Source: AP-15 sp963762575 (lineage in GTDB: Bacteria > Pseudomonadota > Alphaproteobacteria > ATCC43930 > CGMCC-115725). From it: a stretch of DNA of 64,000 bases. Each line of letters starts with the position of its first letter. Position 1 is the stretch's first letter. The notes under the pieces were generated by a model. The model was not told the origin of the DNA. It saw only the letters and a program-made list of their open reading frames with translations, and did not search any database. Of this stretch, positions 45,518-53,815 are shown one piece after another. The stretch covers positions 1,244,342 through 1,308,341 of the forward strand of contig CAVXLL010000001.1 of NCBI GenBank assembly GCA_963762575.1. The letters run 5' to 3'. Made by a program: the position numbers and the translations under genes.

Positions 45518-47248
45518 CTACTCCGCCGCTTCTCGGCGGTCTTTGGACTGGGCGCCCGGCGCGGCCGCGTCTCCGCGTCGCAGCGATGCTTCTCCCGCCG
45601 GCGCTCCCGCATAGGTTTGCGGGCCGCGCAGCAGCGAGGCAACGGCAGCGATCAGTGACATTCCGGCAGCGATGTAAAAGGCGAGGCGCAGGCCGGCCAT
45701 CAGCGGCGGCCCGATCAGCTGCGGAAAGAACTCGCGGCCGAGGATATGCGCCCTGGTGGCCGCCGGCAGTGTCGCCAGCAGCGCCGGCGGCAACATGTGC
45801 GCCATCGGATTATAGCCGAGAAACGCGGCGAACAGCGCTGCCGTCGGCGGCAGCTCGGCGACCTGCGCTGCGGCCTGCGGGCCCACTCCGGCCGCGGCGA
45901 GGCCGTTCATCAGCGCGGGTGGCAATGTGCTCGCCAAGGTCAGAATGATCACCGTGAAGAACAGGATCATCGACAGCACCATGCCCGAATTCCACAACGT
46001 CGCACGCATGCCCGAGGCGACGCCGCGTTCGGCCGCCGGCACCGAGCTCATGATCGAACTGGTGTTGGGTGACAAGAACAGCCCCATGCCGAAGCCGAGC
46101 GTGAACAGGGTCGCAGCAAACGGCAGATAAGCAAAATCGGCGTTGAGCTGCGCCAAAAGGACGAAGCCCGCGGTGGTCAGCAGCATGCCGGCCGTGGCGA
46201 ATAGCCGCGCGCCGAAGCGGTCCGACAGATAACCGGACAGCGGGCCGATCAGATAGCCGAGCATCATCGGCAGCATGTAGATCCCGGCCCATAACGGCGT
46301 CACTTGGAAGGCGTAACCATGCAGCGGCAACCACACCCCTTGCAGCCAGATGACGAGCAGGAATTGCACGCCGCCGCACGCGATGCCGGCGAGCCATCCG
46401 GCGATGTTCCCGGCGGCGAAGGCGCGAATGCGGAACAGCGCGAACCGGAACATCGGGTTGCGGACCTTGGTCTCGGAATAGGCGAAGGCAATGAGCAACG
46501 CCGCGCCGAGCGCAAGGCCGGCGATCACCCATGGGTTGCGCCAGCCGGTCAACGCCCGCCCGTATGGCAACAGTCCATAGGTAAGCGCGACCAGCAATAC
46601 CGTCAGGCCGAGCCCGAATGTAATGTTGCCCAGCGGGTCGAGCTTTTCGCCATAGCGTGGTCGCGCGCTTTCCGGTAGGCGAAAGTACGCCCACAGCGTC
46701 CCGGCAATGCCGAACGGCACGCTGACGGCAAAGACGATCCGCCAGTGGATGACCGCGAGGACGCCGCCCAGGATCAACCCCGCCACCGACCCGCAAACCC
46801 GCGCGAGCTGGTTCGTACCGAGGGCGACGCCGCGACGTTCCGGCGGAAACAGATCGGTCAGGATGGCGGCGCTGTTGGCGAACAAGAATGCCCCGCCGAT
46901 CCCCTGGACGACACGGAAGCCGATGATTTCGAGCGCCCCTGCCGCGCCGCTGCTCCAGGTCAGGGTCAGAGCCACAGAAGCCAGTGTGAAGACTGCGAAG
47001 CCGAGCGTGTACATGCGCACCCGGCCGAAAATGTCCGAGGCGCGGCCGACCGTCACGAGCAGCGTCGTCGTGACGACGTTATAGCCCATCAAGATCCACA
47101 GCAGGAGGCTCGTATTGGCGGGAGTCAGCGGATCGACGCCGAGAGCTCGGAAGATTGCCGGCAGCGCGACCAGCACAATGCTGGTGTTGATGCCGGCCAT
47201 GAATACGCCGAGCGTCGTGTTGGTCAGGGCCGTCGATTGCGGTTTCAT
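45518..47248 (-). CDS. DHA2-type MFS drug exporter (14 TMS, EmrB/QacA-like)
   Basis: 576 residues with about fourteen hydrophobic segments. Features include GINTSIVLVALPAIFRALG at helix 1, LTDLFPPERRGVALGTNQLA after helix 4 (the G-x-x-x-G motif C region follows as GSVAGLILGGVLAV) and the central EtKVRNPMFRFALFRIRAFA (SETKVRNPMFRFALFRIRAF) between helices. Proton-coupled export of cationic drugs is the family role. It converges with the RND pump gene (4-base gap), so the region was an efflux cluster. The C-terminal 30 residues are basic and variable. Confidence 0.88.
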   Translation of the reverse strand: MKPQSTALTNTTLGVFMAGINTSIVLVALPAIFRALGVDPLTPANTSLLLWILMGYNVVTTTLLVTVGRASDIFGRVRMYTLGFAVFTLASVALTLTWSSGAAGALEIIGFRVVQGIGGAFLFANSAAILTDLFPPERRGVALGTNQLARVCGSVAGLILGGVLAVIHWRIVFAVSVPFGIAGTLWAYFRLPESARPRYGEKLDPLGNITFGLGLTVLLVALTYGLLPYGRALTGWRNPWVIAGLALGAALLIAFAYSETKVRNPMFRFALFRIRAFAAGNIAGWLAGIACGGVQFLLVIWLQGVWLPLHGYAFQVTPLWAGIYMLPMMLGYLIGPLSGYLSDRFGARLFATAGMLLTTAGFVLLAQLNADFAYLPFAATLFTLGFGMGLFLSPNTSSIMSSVPAAERGVASGMRATLWNSGMVLSMILFFTVIILTLASTLPPALMNGLAAAGVGPQAAAQVAELPPTAALFAAFLGYNPMAHMLPPALLATLPAATRAHILGREFFPQLIGPPLMAGLRLAFYIAAGMSLIAAVASLLRGPQTYAGAPAGEASLRRGDAAAPGAQSKDRREAAE

Positions 47249-47587
47249 CAGCGCGTGATCAGCTCATCGTGTCGCCACCCCCCGTTCCGTATGTCAACGT
47301 ATGCCGAGCATGCGCCGATCCAAACGGCGGCCAATAACTAAGATTTACCCGGATTTACTGGACTTCACTGGGTCCTGGTGGCGGCGGGCATATGTCCATT
47401 GTAGACGGGCAGTGGGCGATTTGCCGCGACGGATGTGAGGTTTGTGCTTCGGCTTGCTAAGGAGAACACAACGAATGTACGACCCCTGCAATCCACTTGC
47501 TGCGAACATTCGCGTAAAGGCGCCGAGCTGGTGGACGGGCGGGAACCGACGCCGAGGCTGCCATTATTGCGCGCTTATTTCTTGGCA

Positions 47588-47812
47588 ATGATCCTCGCTG
47601 CCGGAGCGCTCTCGCTGGCCGGCTGCGGGACCACCCCCGCGTGTCGTGCCGGAAGCACGGGACTGGCCGGTGCCGCCGGAGGCGCGGCACTGGGCGCGAT
47701 TGGCGGCAATGCCGGGCTGGGTGCACTGGTTGGCGGCCTGACTGGTGCCGCGGCAGGGGGTCTGACTTCGCCAAACCAGGTTTACGCCGGTCCGTCGCCG
47801 CTCTGCTACTAA
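47588..47812 (+). CDS. Small glycine-zipper lipoprotein
   Basis: About 74 residues from ATG 47588: MILAAGALSLAGCGTTPACR, a lipobox (LAGC) followed by a glycine-zipper stretch AGAAGGAALGAIGGNAGLGA and LVGGLTGAAAGG. Such proteins insert in the outer membrane or periplasmic face and are of the YMGG/osmotic-lipoprotein type. The frame is open to 47435; a start a little upstream that includes LLRAYFLA would give a better signal peptide with a positive charge, so the start is uncertain. Confidence 0.6.
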   Translation: MILAAGALSLAGCGTTPACRAGSTGLAGAAGGAALGAIGGNAGLGALVGGLTGAAAGGLTSPNQVYAGPSPLCY

Positions 47813-48116
47813 CTGGGACGACCAGCCTGGCCCGGTTGTCCTCCGAGGGGCAATTGGCCATGAATTAGCGATCGTTGCCGCTTCCTTGGCGGTCGTGGCG
47901 CACTCGCCTTCGACCGACGAACCTTGGCATGACACACCATGAACATATATGAGAGGCCCCTCGTGCAGCGAGCCTCGCCTGTGCCTGAAGCCGTCACTCA
48001 GCCGCCTCACCGCTCCTGTTATTCCCTGTTTTCCACACCGGGAATTTAAGGAAATCAATGGCTTGCTCCTGATCTCTCTTTGCCTCTCGCGCGCGAGCGC
48101 CTCGGGGAGGGGAAGC
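47813..48116. other. Intergenic region with gene relic and repeat
   Basis: 47841-47880 resembles 48513-48552 inside the alpha/beta-hydrolase gene (34 of 40 bases by eye), in the same orientation, with a stop codon in the corresponding frame. At 48010-48060 lies a TGTTATTCCCTGTTTTCC segment like that near 21190-21240. I see no gene here. Confidence 0.45.
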
Positions 48117-48971
48117 TCAGTAGCCGCGCAGGAAGGCGAGGACTTGCGCGGTCCATTCGGCCGGCTTCTCGAAGGGCGGCCAGTGACCGCAGTTGTTGAG
48201 CAGCACGAGGCGCGAGTCGGCGATGTGGTTGAGGATCGCGATGCTGACCTCGAACGGCACCATCCGGTCGTACCGCCCGTGGATCAAGAGGACGGGCGCC
48301 TGGATGCCGGTGAGATCTTCTGTGTAGTCGTGCGGCAGGCTCACCGATTGCCGGCGCGCTTCGATGAACTCGGGGGACCAGGTGTGCGCGCGGTGGATGT
48401 AGTCCACCAGCTCGTCGGTCACCAGGCTCTCGTCGTCGATGTGCACCCGCAGGTAATGCCGGATATTCTCTCGGCTCGGGTCGTCGAAGGCGTGGCGGGT
48501 GGCGCGGCTTCCCTCCGAGGGGCGATTGGCCATCAGGTAGCGATCGCCGCCGGTGCCGATATGCGAGCCGCCCATCACGAATTTGCCGACCCGCTCGGGG
48601 TAAATAATGGCGGCCACCATCGCCGACTGCCCACCCTGCGAATTACCGACCCAGTACGCCCGTTGGATGCCGAGGGCGTCGAGCAAGGCGACCGCGGTCC
48701 GCGCCTGCACCGCATGCACCCCCTCGCGATAGACGATGGGGCCGGTCTTGCTGAAGTTTGGCAGGTCCATCAGGATGCAGCGGAAGTGCTGCGAAATCGC
48801 GCCGACCGTCTTGTGAAACGTGATCCACGCGGTGGTGCCGGGACCGTAGGAGTGGAGGAGCAGCACCGGCTCGCCCTCGCCCAAATCGTGGTAATGCACA
48901 TTCATGCCGCCGGCCATGATGGTCTTGGCTGTGCCCGCCTCGGTGAGGGCGTTCGACGCGATAAATGGCAT
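48117..48971 (-). CDS. Alpha/beta hydrolase, meta-cleavage-product hydrolase type
   Basis: 284 residues. Lid and core match the BphD/MhpC/HsaD group, which cleave C-C bonds in ring-fission products of aromatic degradation. The Ser-Asp-His triad is in WVGNSQGGQSAMVA (nucleophile), LLIHGRYDRMVPFE and LLNNCGHWPPFEKP. The oxyanion loop HSYGPGTTAW is also typical. ATG 48971 follows GGAGGAAG. It suits a role downstream of the ring dioxygenase at 34182, although an extradiol enzyme for such a pathway is represented only by the DOPA-dioxygenase-like protein at 16160. It is divergent from the VOC gene at 49081. Confidence 0.87.
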   Translation of the reverse strand: MPFIASNALTEAGTAKTIMAGGMNVHYHDLGEGEPVLLLHSYGPGTTAWITFHKTVGAISQHFRCILMDLPNFSKTGPIVYREGVHAVQARTAVALLDALGIQRAYWVGNSQGGQSAMVAAIIYPERVGKFVMGGSHIGTGGDRYLMANRPSEGSRATRHAFDDPSRENIRHYLRVHIDDESLVTDELVDYIHRAHTWSPEFIEARRQSVSLPHDYTEDLTGIQAPVLLIHGRYDRMVPFEVSIAILNHIADSRLVLLNNCGHWPPFEKPAEWTAQVLAFLRGY

Positions 48972-49080
48972 GTCTTCCTCCTTCTTGGCCGCCTCGCGGG
49001 AACCTCTACTTGTCGAGTCAGACGCATAGATCAGGTAAGCCGGCCTATTCGATCAGGGTATCTGCATGAGGAGAGGTTAG

Positions 49081-49491
49081 ATGGTTGCGATCAAGGCTGT
49101 CGCTCATTTCAGCATTCCCGTAAGCGACGTGGCGGGAAGCACGCGGTTTTACACGGAGGTCGTCGGCTGCAGGCATCTGTCGACAGTGCCAGGTGGGCAC
49201 ATGGCTTTCCTCGATGCTGCCGGGACCTGCCTCATCCTGGTGAGGCGTGACCCGCCGATAAATCCGGTGCTGGACGATCACGGGGGTGTGCATCATTCCT
49301 TCGCCATCGCGCACGACGACTACCAGGCTGCGCTCGACCATTTACGCGCTCATGACGTCCAGATCACGTTCGAGGAAGACCGGCAGGGCGGCGTGCTCAA
49401 TGGCCCGCGCGCCTATTTTCACGATCCCGACGGCACGGTGTTGGAATTCATCGATCTGACGAGCTACGCCGGCGGCTCATCGATCCGATAG
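49081..49491 (+). CDS. VOC-family protein (glyoxalase/bleomycin-resistance/dioxygenase fold)
   Basis: 136 residues in one VOC unit of two beta-alpha-beta-beta-beta modules. Probable metal residues are His9 (KAVAHFSIPVSD), His near GGVHHSFAIAHDD, and Glu in DPDGTVLEFIDLT. Could be a glyoxalase, an isomerase or an extradiol-type enzyme. ATG 49081 follows GAGGAGAGG. Its 3' end overlaps by 28 bases the converging 3' end of the amidohydrolase fragment at 49464. Divergent from the hydrolase at 48117-48971. Confidence 0.85.
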   Translation: MVAIKAVAHFSIPVSDVAGSTRFYTEVVGCRHLSTVPGGHMAFLDAAGTCLILVRRDPPINPVLDDHGGVHHSFAIAHDDYQAALDHLRAHDVQITFEEDRQGGVLNGPRAYFHDPDGTVLEFIDLTSYAGGSSIR

Positions 49492-49592
49492 GCGCGAACC
49501 GCCGTGTCGTGAAACAGGGCGGCGCGCTCGGAGCCCGAGTAGCTCTTCGAGAACCGTTTGAAGGCGTTGAACAGGACGTGATGGGAGAATGA
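49464..49592 (-). pseudogene. 3' end of IS-split amidohydrolase gene
   Basis: Encodes FSHHVLFNAFKRFSKSYSG, then SERAALFHDTAVRAYRIDEP and PA-stop. This is the usual end of TIM-barrel amidohydrolases whose preceding segment is FESNFPVDK. The missing segment is found at 52771-52915. Removing the IS and one ATGA target copy joins the two in frame (VDKVS/FSHHVLFNAF). Confidence 0.87.
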
Positions 49593-50604
49593 ACCTAAAT
49601 CCGGCAGTTAGCCTTGGATCATCGGCTGGATTTTGTGGCTCCTCACAACCATAGAGAGAGTTCAGGCCTGAGCAAGGCGGCGGGTCGAGTTGACGGCCCT
49701 TCAGATCACGCTTGAGGGCGTCGCTGAGGATGCGATGCCAGCGCTGCACCGGGTCCAACTGCTCCGCAGTTTGCCGCAATTGCGCCAGGAAGCCGGCGAT
49801 CCGCAGGTCGGCTCGCCGGGCTTTGTGGGGTTCGCCGTGCGTGCTGGTGATGGTCAGCGTCACTTGCCCGGCATGCTGGGTGTGCCGGGCGATCGCCTGC
49901 ATCAGCAAGGGACGGCTGGTGATTGCCTCGGGTCGATGGTCGGGATCGGCCAGACGGACGAACAAGCTCCACCAATTGAAGATCAGCGCAACGCTGCCGG
50001 CGAGCAGTCGGCAGCGCTTCAGGTCCTGCGTCGTAAAGCCGCCCCAGCCCCCCTGGTTCTTCAGCTCATCGAAGGTGTTCTCACAATCGCCCCGATCGCG
50101 GTACAGTTGGCCCAGCGTGAGGATCGCGTCATCCAGCGAGGTCACCAACCCAGCGTATTCCCCCACCTCCCGATCGGGCCCGACCTCGGCAAAGCCGAGC
50201 AGCGGCTGCTCCGGCTGGGTGCGGTCGACAAGCACCAGCGGTCGATCGAGCTTGCGACCCACGGGTCCGGCCTTTGGCCGGCCCGAGGACAGGCTGCGCA
50301 GGACGACACGGCGTTGCCGGCTCCAGCCGACCAGTCGCAATGTGGTTTCCTTGCCCGGCCAGCCATGTCCGGCTGTCGTCCAGTCGCGCTCGGCCATCAT
50401 CTTCACCAGCGCCCGCTTGACGTTTGCCGTCATGCGCCGGCGAAACAGATAGGCCAAGCCCCTCCGGCTCGGCACGCGACATCACCGGTTCGACGCCCCC
50501 GGCGACGTCGCCGCGCAGCACAGCCGGCCAGCGGCTGCGCCCCAGGCGATGCAGCAGCGACCACAGTCCGGCCTGACCATGCTTGGGCGTGTGTTCGTCG
50601 CCCG

Positions 50605-50633
50605 GCTGCACCCCTGCTTTCGCAGGGGCAGGC
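50605..50633. repeat. Short palindromic repeat inserted in the IS1380 transposase gene
   Basis: CACCCCTGCTTTCGCAGGGG followed by CAGGCT. Expected coding (LGV-x-VQPGDEHTPKHGQ) is interrupted by about 23 extra bases forming the hairpin CCCCTGC-TTTC-GCAGGGG, giving a frameshift. A closely similar motif occurs at 56928-56970. Confidence 0.7.
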
Positions 50634-51159
50634 TATCGACCCCCAGCACCAGCCGCAGGTTCGCCATCAGGTAGGTGTGGTAGCAGTGCGAGGGTCGCCC
50701 CGGCTTCTGCGGGTGGTAGCCCACCATCGCTCCTTCCTGCTGGCCATACAGCGGCTTGATCGTGCTGTCGATGTCCAGGACCCACGGCTCGCTCAGCAGC
50801 GGCGAGGCGCAATAGTCGAGATGCGCCTGCAGCCACGCCAGACCGGCCGCTTCGTCGATCTTCGCCAGACCGCGACGCACTGCGTCCTCGCTCACCACCT
50901 TCTTCATGCCCAGCAGCCGCGGGTTCACCGCGTCGCAGCGCCGCGCCGTGATATGGGCGTAGCGATAATGGCCCGACAAAATCGACAACAACACGGTTCC
51001 CAGCAGATCGTGCTTGGAGGGGGCGTTCGGGCTGCTGAAGCTCAGCGGACAATCCACCACCCAGCCGGCGAACAGTCCAGCCTGCTTCAGATACTCAACG
51101 AAGAACGGCAACTGGCCCAGTGAGGTGGACCCCGTTTGTGAGACAGCCAGAGCCGCTTC

Positions 51160-52188
51160 TTAAGGTGTAGCCCCGCCGGTTTCGATGTCGGCTCCGATCA
51201 TTGTCGGTGCAGTGGCTGGTGCAACGCCTCTGCTTTTTGCATGATCAACATCAATCGTTGTGTTGACGGTGGTGCCTGTGGGTATGTGGGCGAAGGTGAG
51301 CATTTCCCCGCCTTCCGAGCTCGCTCGGGAAGCGGGGGAAGCGCAGCCGGTCGGCAACGCCGATCGTCCACATATCCACAGGCCTTCCTGGTAAATTTGC
51401 CGCGGCGTGCAATAGCCGAGGCTCTGGTGTTGGCGCTCGGTGTTGTAAAAATCCAGCCAGGTGCCAATGCCGGCCTTGGCTTCGGCGACTGTCGCATAAG
51501 CATGGAGACAGACCTCCTCATATTTGAGACTGCGCCACAGCCGCTCGACGAAGATATTGTCCATGCACCGGCCCTTGCCGTCCATGCTGATTGTGACGCC
51601 ATGCTGCTTCAGGGTGCCGGTAAAATCGTCACTGGTGAACTGGCTGCCTTGGTCGGTATTGAAGATTTCCGGTCGGCCATAGCGCGAGAGCGCTTCCTCG
51701 AGCGCCTCGACACAAAAATCGGCGTCGAGCGCGTTGGAGAGGCGCCAGGCCAGCACCGCGCGGCTCACCCAGTCCATGATCACCACCAGGTAGAGAAAGC
51801 CCTTGGCCATCGGGATGTAGGTAATGTCGGAGCACCAGACCTGATTGACCCGGTCGATCGCCAGCCCGCGCAGCAGGTACGGATAGATCTTGTGCGCCGT
51901 TGCCGGCTTGCTGGTATTCGGGCGCTGGTAGATCGCTGCCAGTCCCAGCAGCCGCATCAGGCGCTGCACCCGCTTGCGGTTGACGTGACGGCCTTGGCTT
52001 GCCAGCCACGCCGCCATCCGGCGCGAGCCGTAATAGGGCCGGGCCAGATAGTGCCGATCGATCAGCGCCATAATCGCAAGATCTTCCGCGCTGACCTCGG
52101 CGGGCTTGCGGTACACTGACGAGCGGGGCAGCACCAGCAACCGGCATTGCTGGGATATTGGCAGCGCGGGGTTGATGCGCTCGACCAT
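51160..52188 (-). CDS. IS3-family transposase OrfB (DDE integrase core)
   Basis: 342 residues as read. HTH_21 region RPYYGSRRMAAWLASQGRHV and rve domain with the catalytic acids in WCSDITYIPMAKGF, IFNTDQGSQFTSDDF and MDNIFVERLWRSLKYEEV. It is made by programmed -1 frameshifting from OrfA in this family. The tail after YNTERQHQSLGYCTPRQIY is longer than usual and contains low-homology sequence to TGGATP. Confidence 0.92.
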   Translation of the reverse strand: MVERINPALPISQQCRLLVLPRSSVYRKPAEVSAEDLAIMALIDRHYLARPYYGSRRMAAWLASQGRHVNRKRVQRLMRLLGLAAIYQRPNTSKPATAHKIYPYLLRGLAIDRVNQVWCSDITYIPMAKGFLYLVVIMDWVSRAVLAWRLSNALDADFCVEALEEALSRYGRPEIFNTDQGSQFTSDDFTGTLKQHGVTISMDGKGRCMDNIFVERLWRSLKYEEVCLHAYATVAEAKAGIGTWLDFYNTERQHQSLGYCTPRQIYQEGLWICGRSALPTGCASPASRASSEGGEMLTFAHIPTGTTVNTTIDVDHAKSRGVAPATAPTMIGADIETGGATP

Positions 52189-52208
52189 CGCGCGCCGTTC
52201 CGCCCGGC

Positions 52209-52493
52209 TCAGTTGCCGAGCTTTCGTGCCAAAAAATCATTTTCGACCTTCAACTGGCCGATCTGCCGGTACAGAAGATCGACCTGGGCCTCATTGCTGG
52301 CTCCCTCCGCCGACGCGCCGCTCTCGAAGACGCTCACCGCACCATCCAACAGTTGCTTCTTCCAGTTGTGGATCTGGTTCGGGTGGACCCCGAAATGCAC
52401 CGCCAGCTCGGCGATGGTCCGGTCGCCCTTGATCGCCGCCAGCGCTACCTTAGCCTTGAAGCCCGCACTGTGCTTCTGCCGTGTCCGCTTCAT
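52209..52493 (-). CDS. IS3-family transposase OrfA (helix-turn-helix)
   Basis: 94 residues: MKRTRQKHSAGFKAKVALAA, a helix-turn-helix (TIAELAVHFGVHPNQIHNWK) and a leucine-zipper-like tail (VDLLYRQIGQLKVENDFLAR). It binds the element's ends and supplies the N-terminus of the OrfAB fusion. Overlaps the OrfB frame region as usual. Confidence 0.92.
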   Translation of the reverse strand: MKRTRQKHSAGFKAKVALAAIKGDRTIAELAVHFGVHPNQIHNWKKQLLDGAVSVFESGASAEGASNEAQVDLLYRQIGQLKVENDFLARKLGN

Positions 52494-52770
52494 GTCCTGC
52501 TCCCGCGCTATCCGCGCTTTCTAGGGGCAGGGCTCCACCTTAGCTACCTGTCTCATTTTCGGGGTCCAGCTCACAGCGGCCTCACCAGCCCGTCGCTGTC
52601 CCACTCGACATGCACACGACCGGCAAAGGTCTCCGCCGTCGCGGAAAACTCCTCTACGGATGGTTGTTCACCTTCCGGGTGAGGCAAAAGCGTCGAACGA
52701 GTTGTGTTCATGCCCAGCAAATGCGCCGAATTCGGCCCATCTTGGCAATCACCCAACTGCCGGATTTAGG

Positions 52771-52915
52771 ATGATACCTTGTCGACCGGAAAGTTGCTCT
52801 CGAACATGCACCGCTTCGGGCCGAACTGCTCGATGCAGTAGCTCATGATCGGCGCCATCGACGTGGCCAACTCTTCCGAACCGATCGGCCGGGCGCGATC
52901 CGAGCGTCGCATGGC
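52771..52915 (-). pseudogene. Amidohydrolase gene fragment 5' of the IS1380 insertion
   Basis: Encodes RRSDRARPIGSEELATSMAP, then IMSYCIEQFGPKRCMFESNF and PVDKVS. The GPxRCMFESNFPVDK block with its metal-binding Asp is diagnostic of amidohydrolase-2 family enzymes. The N-terminal 250 or so residues are missing: upstream sequence changes to a DUF3830 remnant. The gene was therefore already truncated before, or by a separate event from, the IS insertion. Confidence 0.8.
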
Positions 52916-52934
52916 CACTGCGCGTGCGGCGGCG

Positions 52935-53063
52935 CGCGCCATAACCGAGCAGGATCTCGGTCTCGCTGACGCCGCCGGGGTAGAGAAGGAGCTGGCTCGG
53001 CGCGGGTGATGAGAACATCTGCCACGATCGCGCATCATAGCCGAAGCCAGGCTGCGGTGGCAT
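52935..53063 (-). pseudogene. DUF3830-like gene fragment
   Basis: Encodes FGYDARSWQMFSSPAPSQLL followed by LYPGGVSETEILLGYGA. The S-P-A-P-x-Q-x-x-x-Y-P-G-G-x-S-E-T-E-I-L motif is typical of DUF3830 proteins, which commonly sit beside amidohydrolases in aromatic or lactone catabolic clusters. Both ends of the gene are missing. Confidence 0.65.
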
Positions 53064-53084
53064 CGACCTGTGTTAGCTCTCGTA

Positions 53085-53585
53085 TTAACGCTGACCGAGA
53101 TAGGTCAAGGTGGGTAGATATGCCTGTGCCACCTGCGGCGATATCGTCAGGACAGCGAAAGTATTGGGTGCGAAACTGAAACCCGCCTGCGGATAGCCGA
53201 ATTGCCAGCTGGCTACCCACTGGGCCTGAAGGTAGCTCTGCGTCCCCGCCGCCAGCCGGACGTTTGCCGCCTGCGAGGTGGGGAGGCCAATGGGCTCCAC
53301 GGTAAAGCTGTAGGTCCCTGGCGCGAAATCGCGGAAGAAGGCGGCGCCTGTCGGGATTTCGCCGACCGGTGCGCCATTCGCGTATATTGTCGGCGCTGCC
53401 CCGTAGACAAAGCTTTGGCCGCTTGGCAAATCCCACGCCCGATAGAACCAAACCCGCGCCGCTCCCGGTGCGATCACCGGAATCTGCGCTTGCGAGGTCG
53501 TGACAGTCGCCTGCGGGGCGCAGCCGGAGAGCGCAACGACGGCCTGGGCGAGCAACAACGATATTACGAGGGCGCTTCTGCCCAT
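53085..53585 (-). CDS. Lipoprotein, DUF2846-like
   Basis: 166 residues. Lipoprotein signal MGRSALVISLLLAQAVVALS ending in the lipobox LSGC (Cys22). The mature part (VWFYRAWDLPSGQSF, PTIYANGAPVGEIPTGAAFF, PGTYSFTVEP) has the repeated beta-strand pattern of DUF2846 carbohydrate-binding-like domains. It is probably anchored to the outer membrane. Function unknown. Confidence 0.7.
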   Translation of the reverse strand: MGRSALVISLLLAQAVVALSGCAPQATVTTSQAQIPVIAPGAARVWFYRAWDLPSGQSFVYGAAPTIYANGAPVGEIPTGAAFFRDFAPGTYSFTVEPIGLPTSQAANVRLAAGTQSYLQAQWVASWQFGYPQAGFSFAPNTFAVLTISPQVAQAYLPTLTYLGQR

Positions 53586-53815
53586 TTCATCCTCCCATCG
53601 CAGATGTCGATTATATGATGCCTTCCTGAGCAGTCATCGCTGTCATCGGGTTGGCATCTTAACCGAGGCGAACCGGTAGATGGACCGACCCTCGGGATTT
53701 TGTCGCGGTTGACTTCGCGGCCGGCGTGGCGAAACGGTTACGGCGGCTCACACGGCGGCGGACGACAGTTTTCTGACGGTCGTCACCCGTTTGGGCGCAC
53801 AGGGGTGGTCGGAGC

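Larger units (their letters stand above)
51121..52573 (-). mobile_element. IS3-family insertion sequence
   Basis: 1453 bp. Terminal inverted repeats TGAGGTGGACCCCG...GAGACAG at the left and TGAGCTGGACCCCG...GAGACAG (reverse complement) at the right. 3-bp target duplication CAG (51118-51120 and 52574-52576). Inserted in codon Leu of the IS1380 transposase (LVRPL/GQLPFF), which is restored exactly when it is removed. Confidence 0.92.
49593..52711 (-). pseudogene. IS1380-family transposase, split and frameshifted
   Basis: From ATG 52711 (MNTTRSTLLPHPEGEQPSVE ... WDSDGLVRPL) the frame meets the IS3-family element and resumes at GQLPFFVEYLKQAGLF behind it. Later parts contain the DDE residues in VLDIDSTIKPLYGQQEG and YRDRGDCENTFDELKNQGGW, and NWWSLFVRLADP near the end. 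Two frame changes are seen: near 50605-50635, caused by a short palindromic insertion, and near 50465-50475 (MSRAE/RRGLAYLF). The frame runs through the left end of the element into host DNA. It is non-functional. Confidence 0.88.
49593..52770 (-). mobile_element. IS1380-family insertion sequence, itself interrupted by an IS3-family element
   Basis: Terminal inverted repeats CCTAAATCCGGCAGTT (49594-49609) and AACTGCCGGATTTAGG (52755-52770) match over 16 bases. The flanking 4-bp target duplication is ATGA (49589-49592 and 52771-52774). Without the nested element it would be about 1.73 kb, normal for IS1380. It is inserted in an amidohydrolase gene. Confidence 0.9.

Noticed and set aside
47949..49250. 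433-codon plus-strand frame opposite the alpha/beta hydrolase
   Set aside because: Shadow of the hydrolase and of the VOC gene start; no motifs.
49690..51123. 477-codon plus-strand frame across the IS1380 transposase
   Set aside because: Antisense to the transposase; composition typical of a shadow frame.
53586..53815. Possible small gene or terminator after korB
   Set aside because: No frame with recognisable content; the loose GACGAC...GTCGTC pairing has no U-tract on the korB side.
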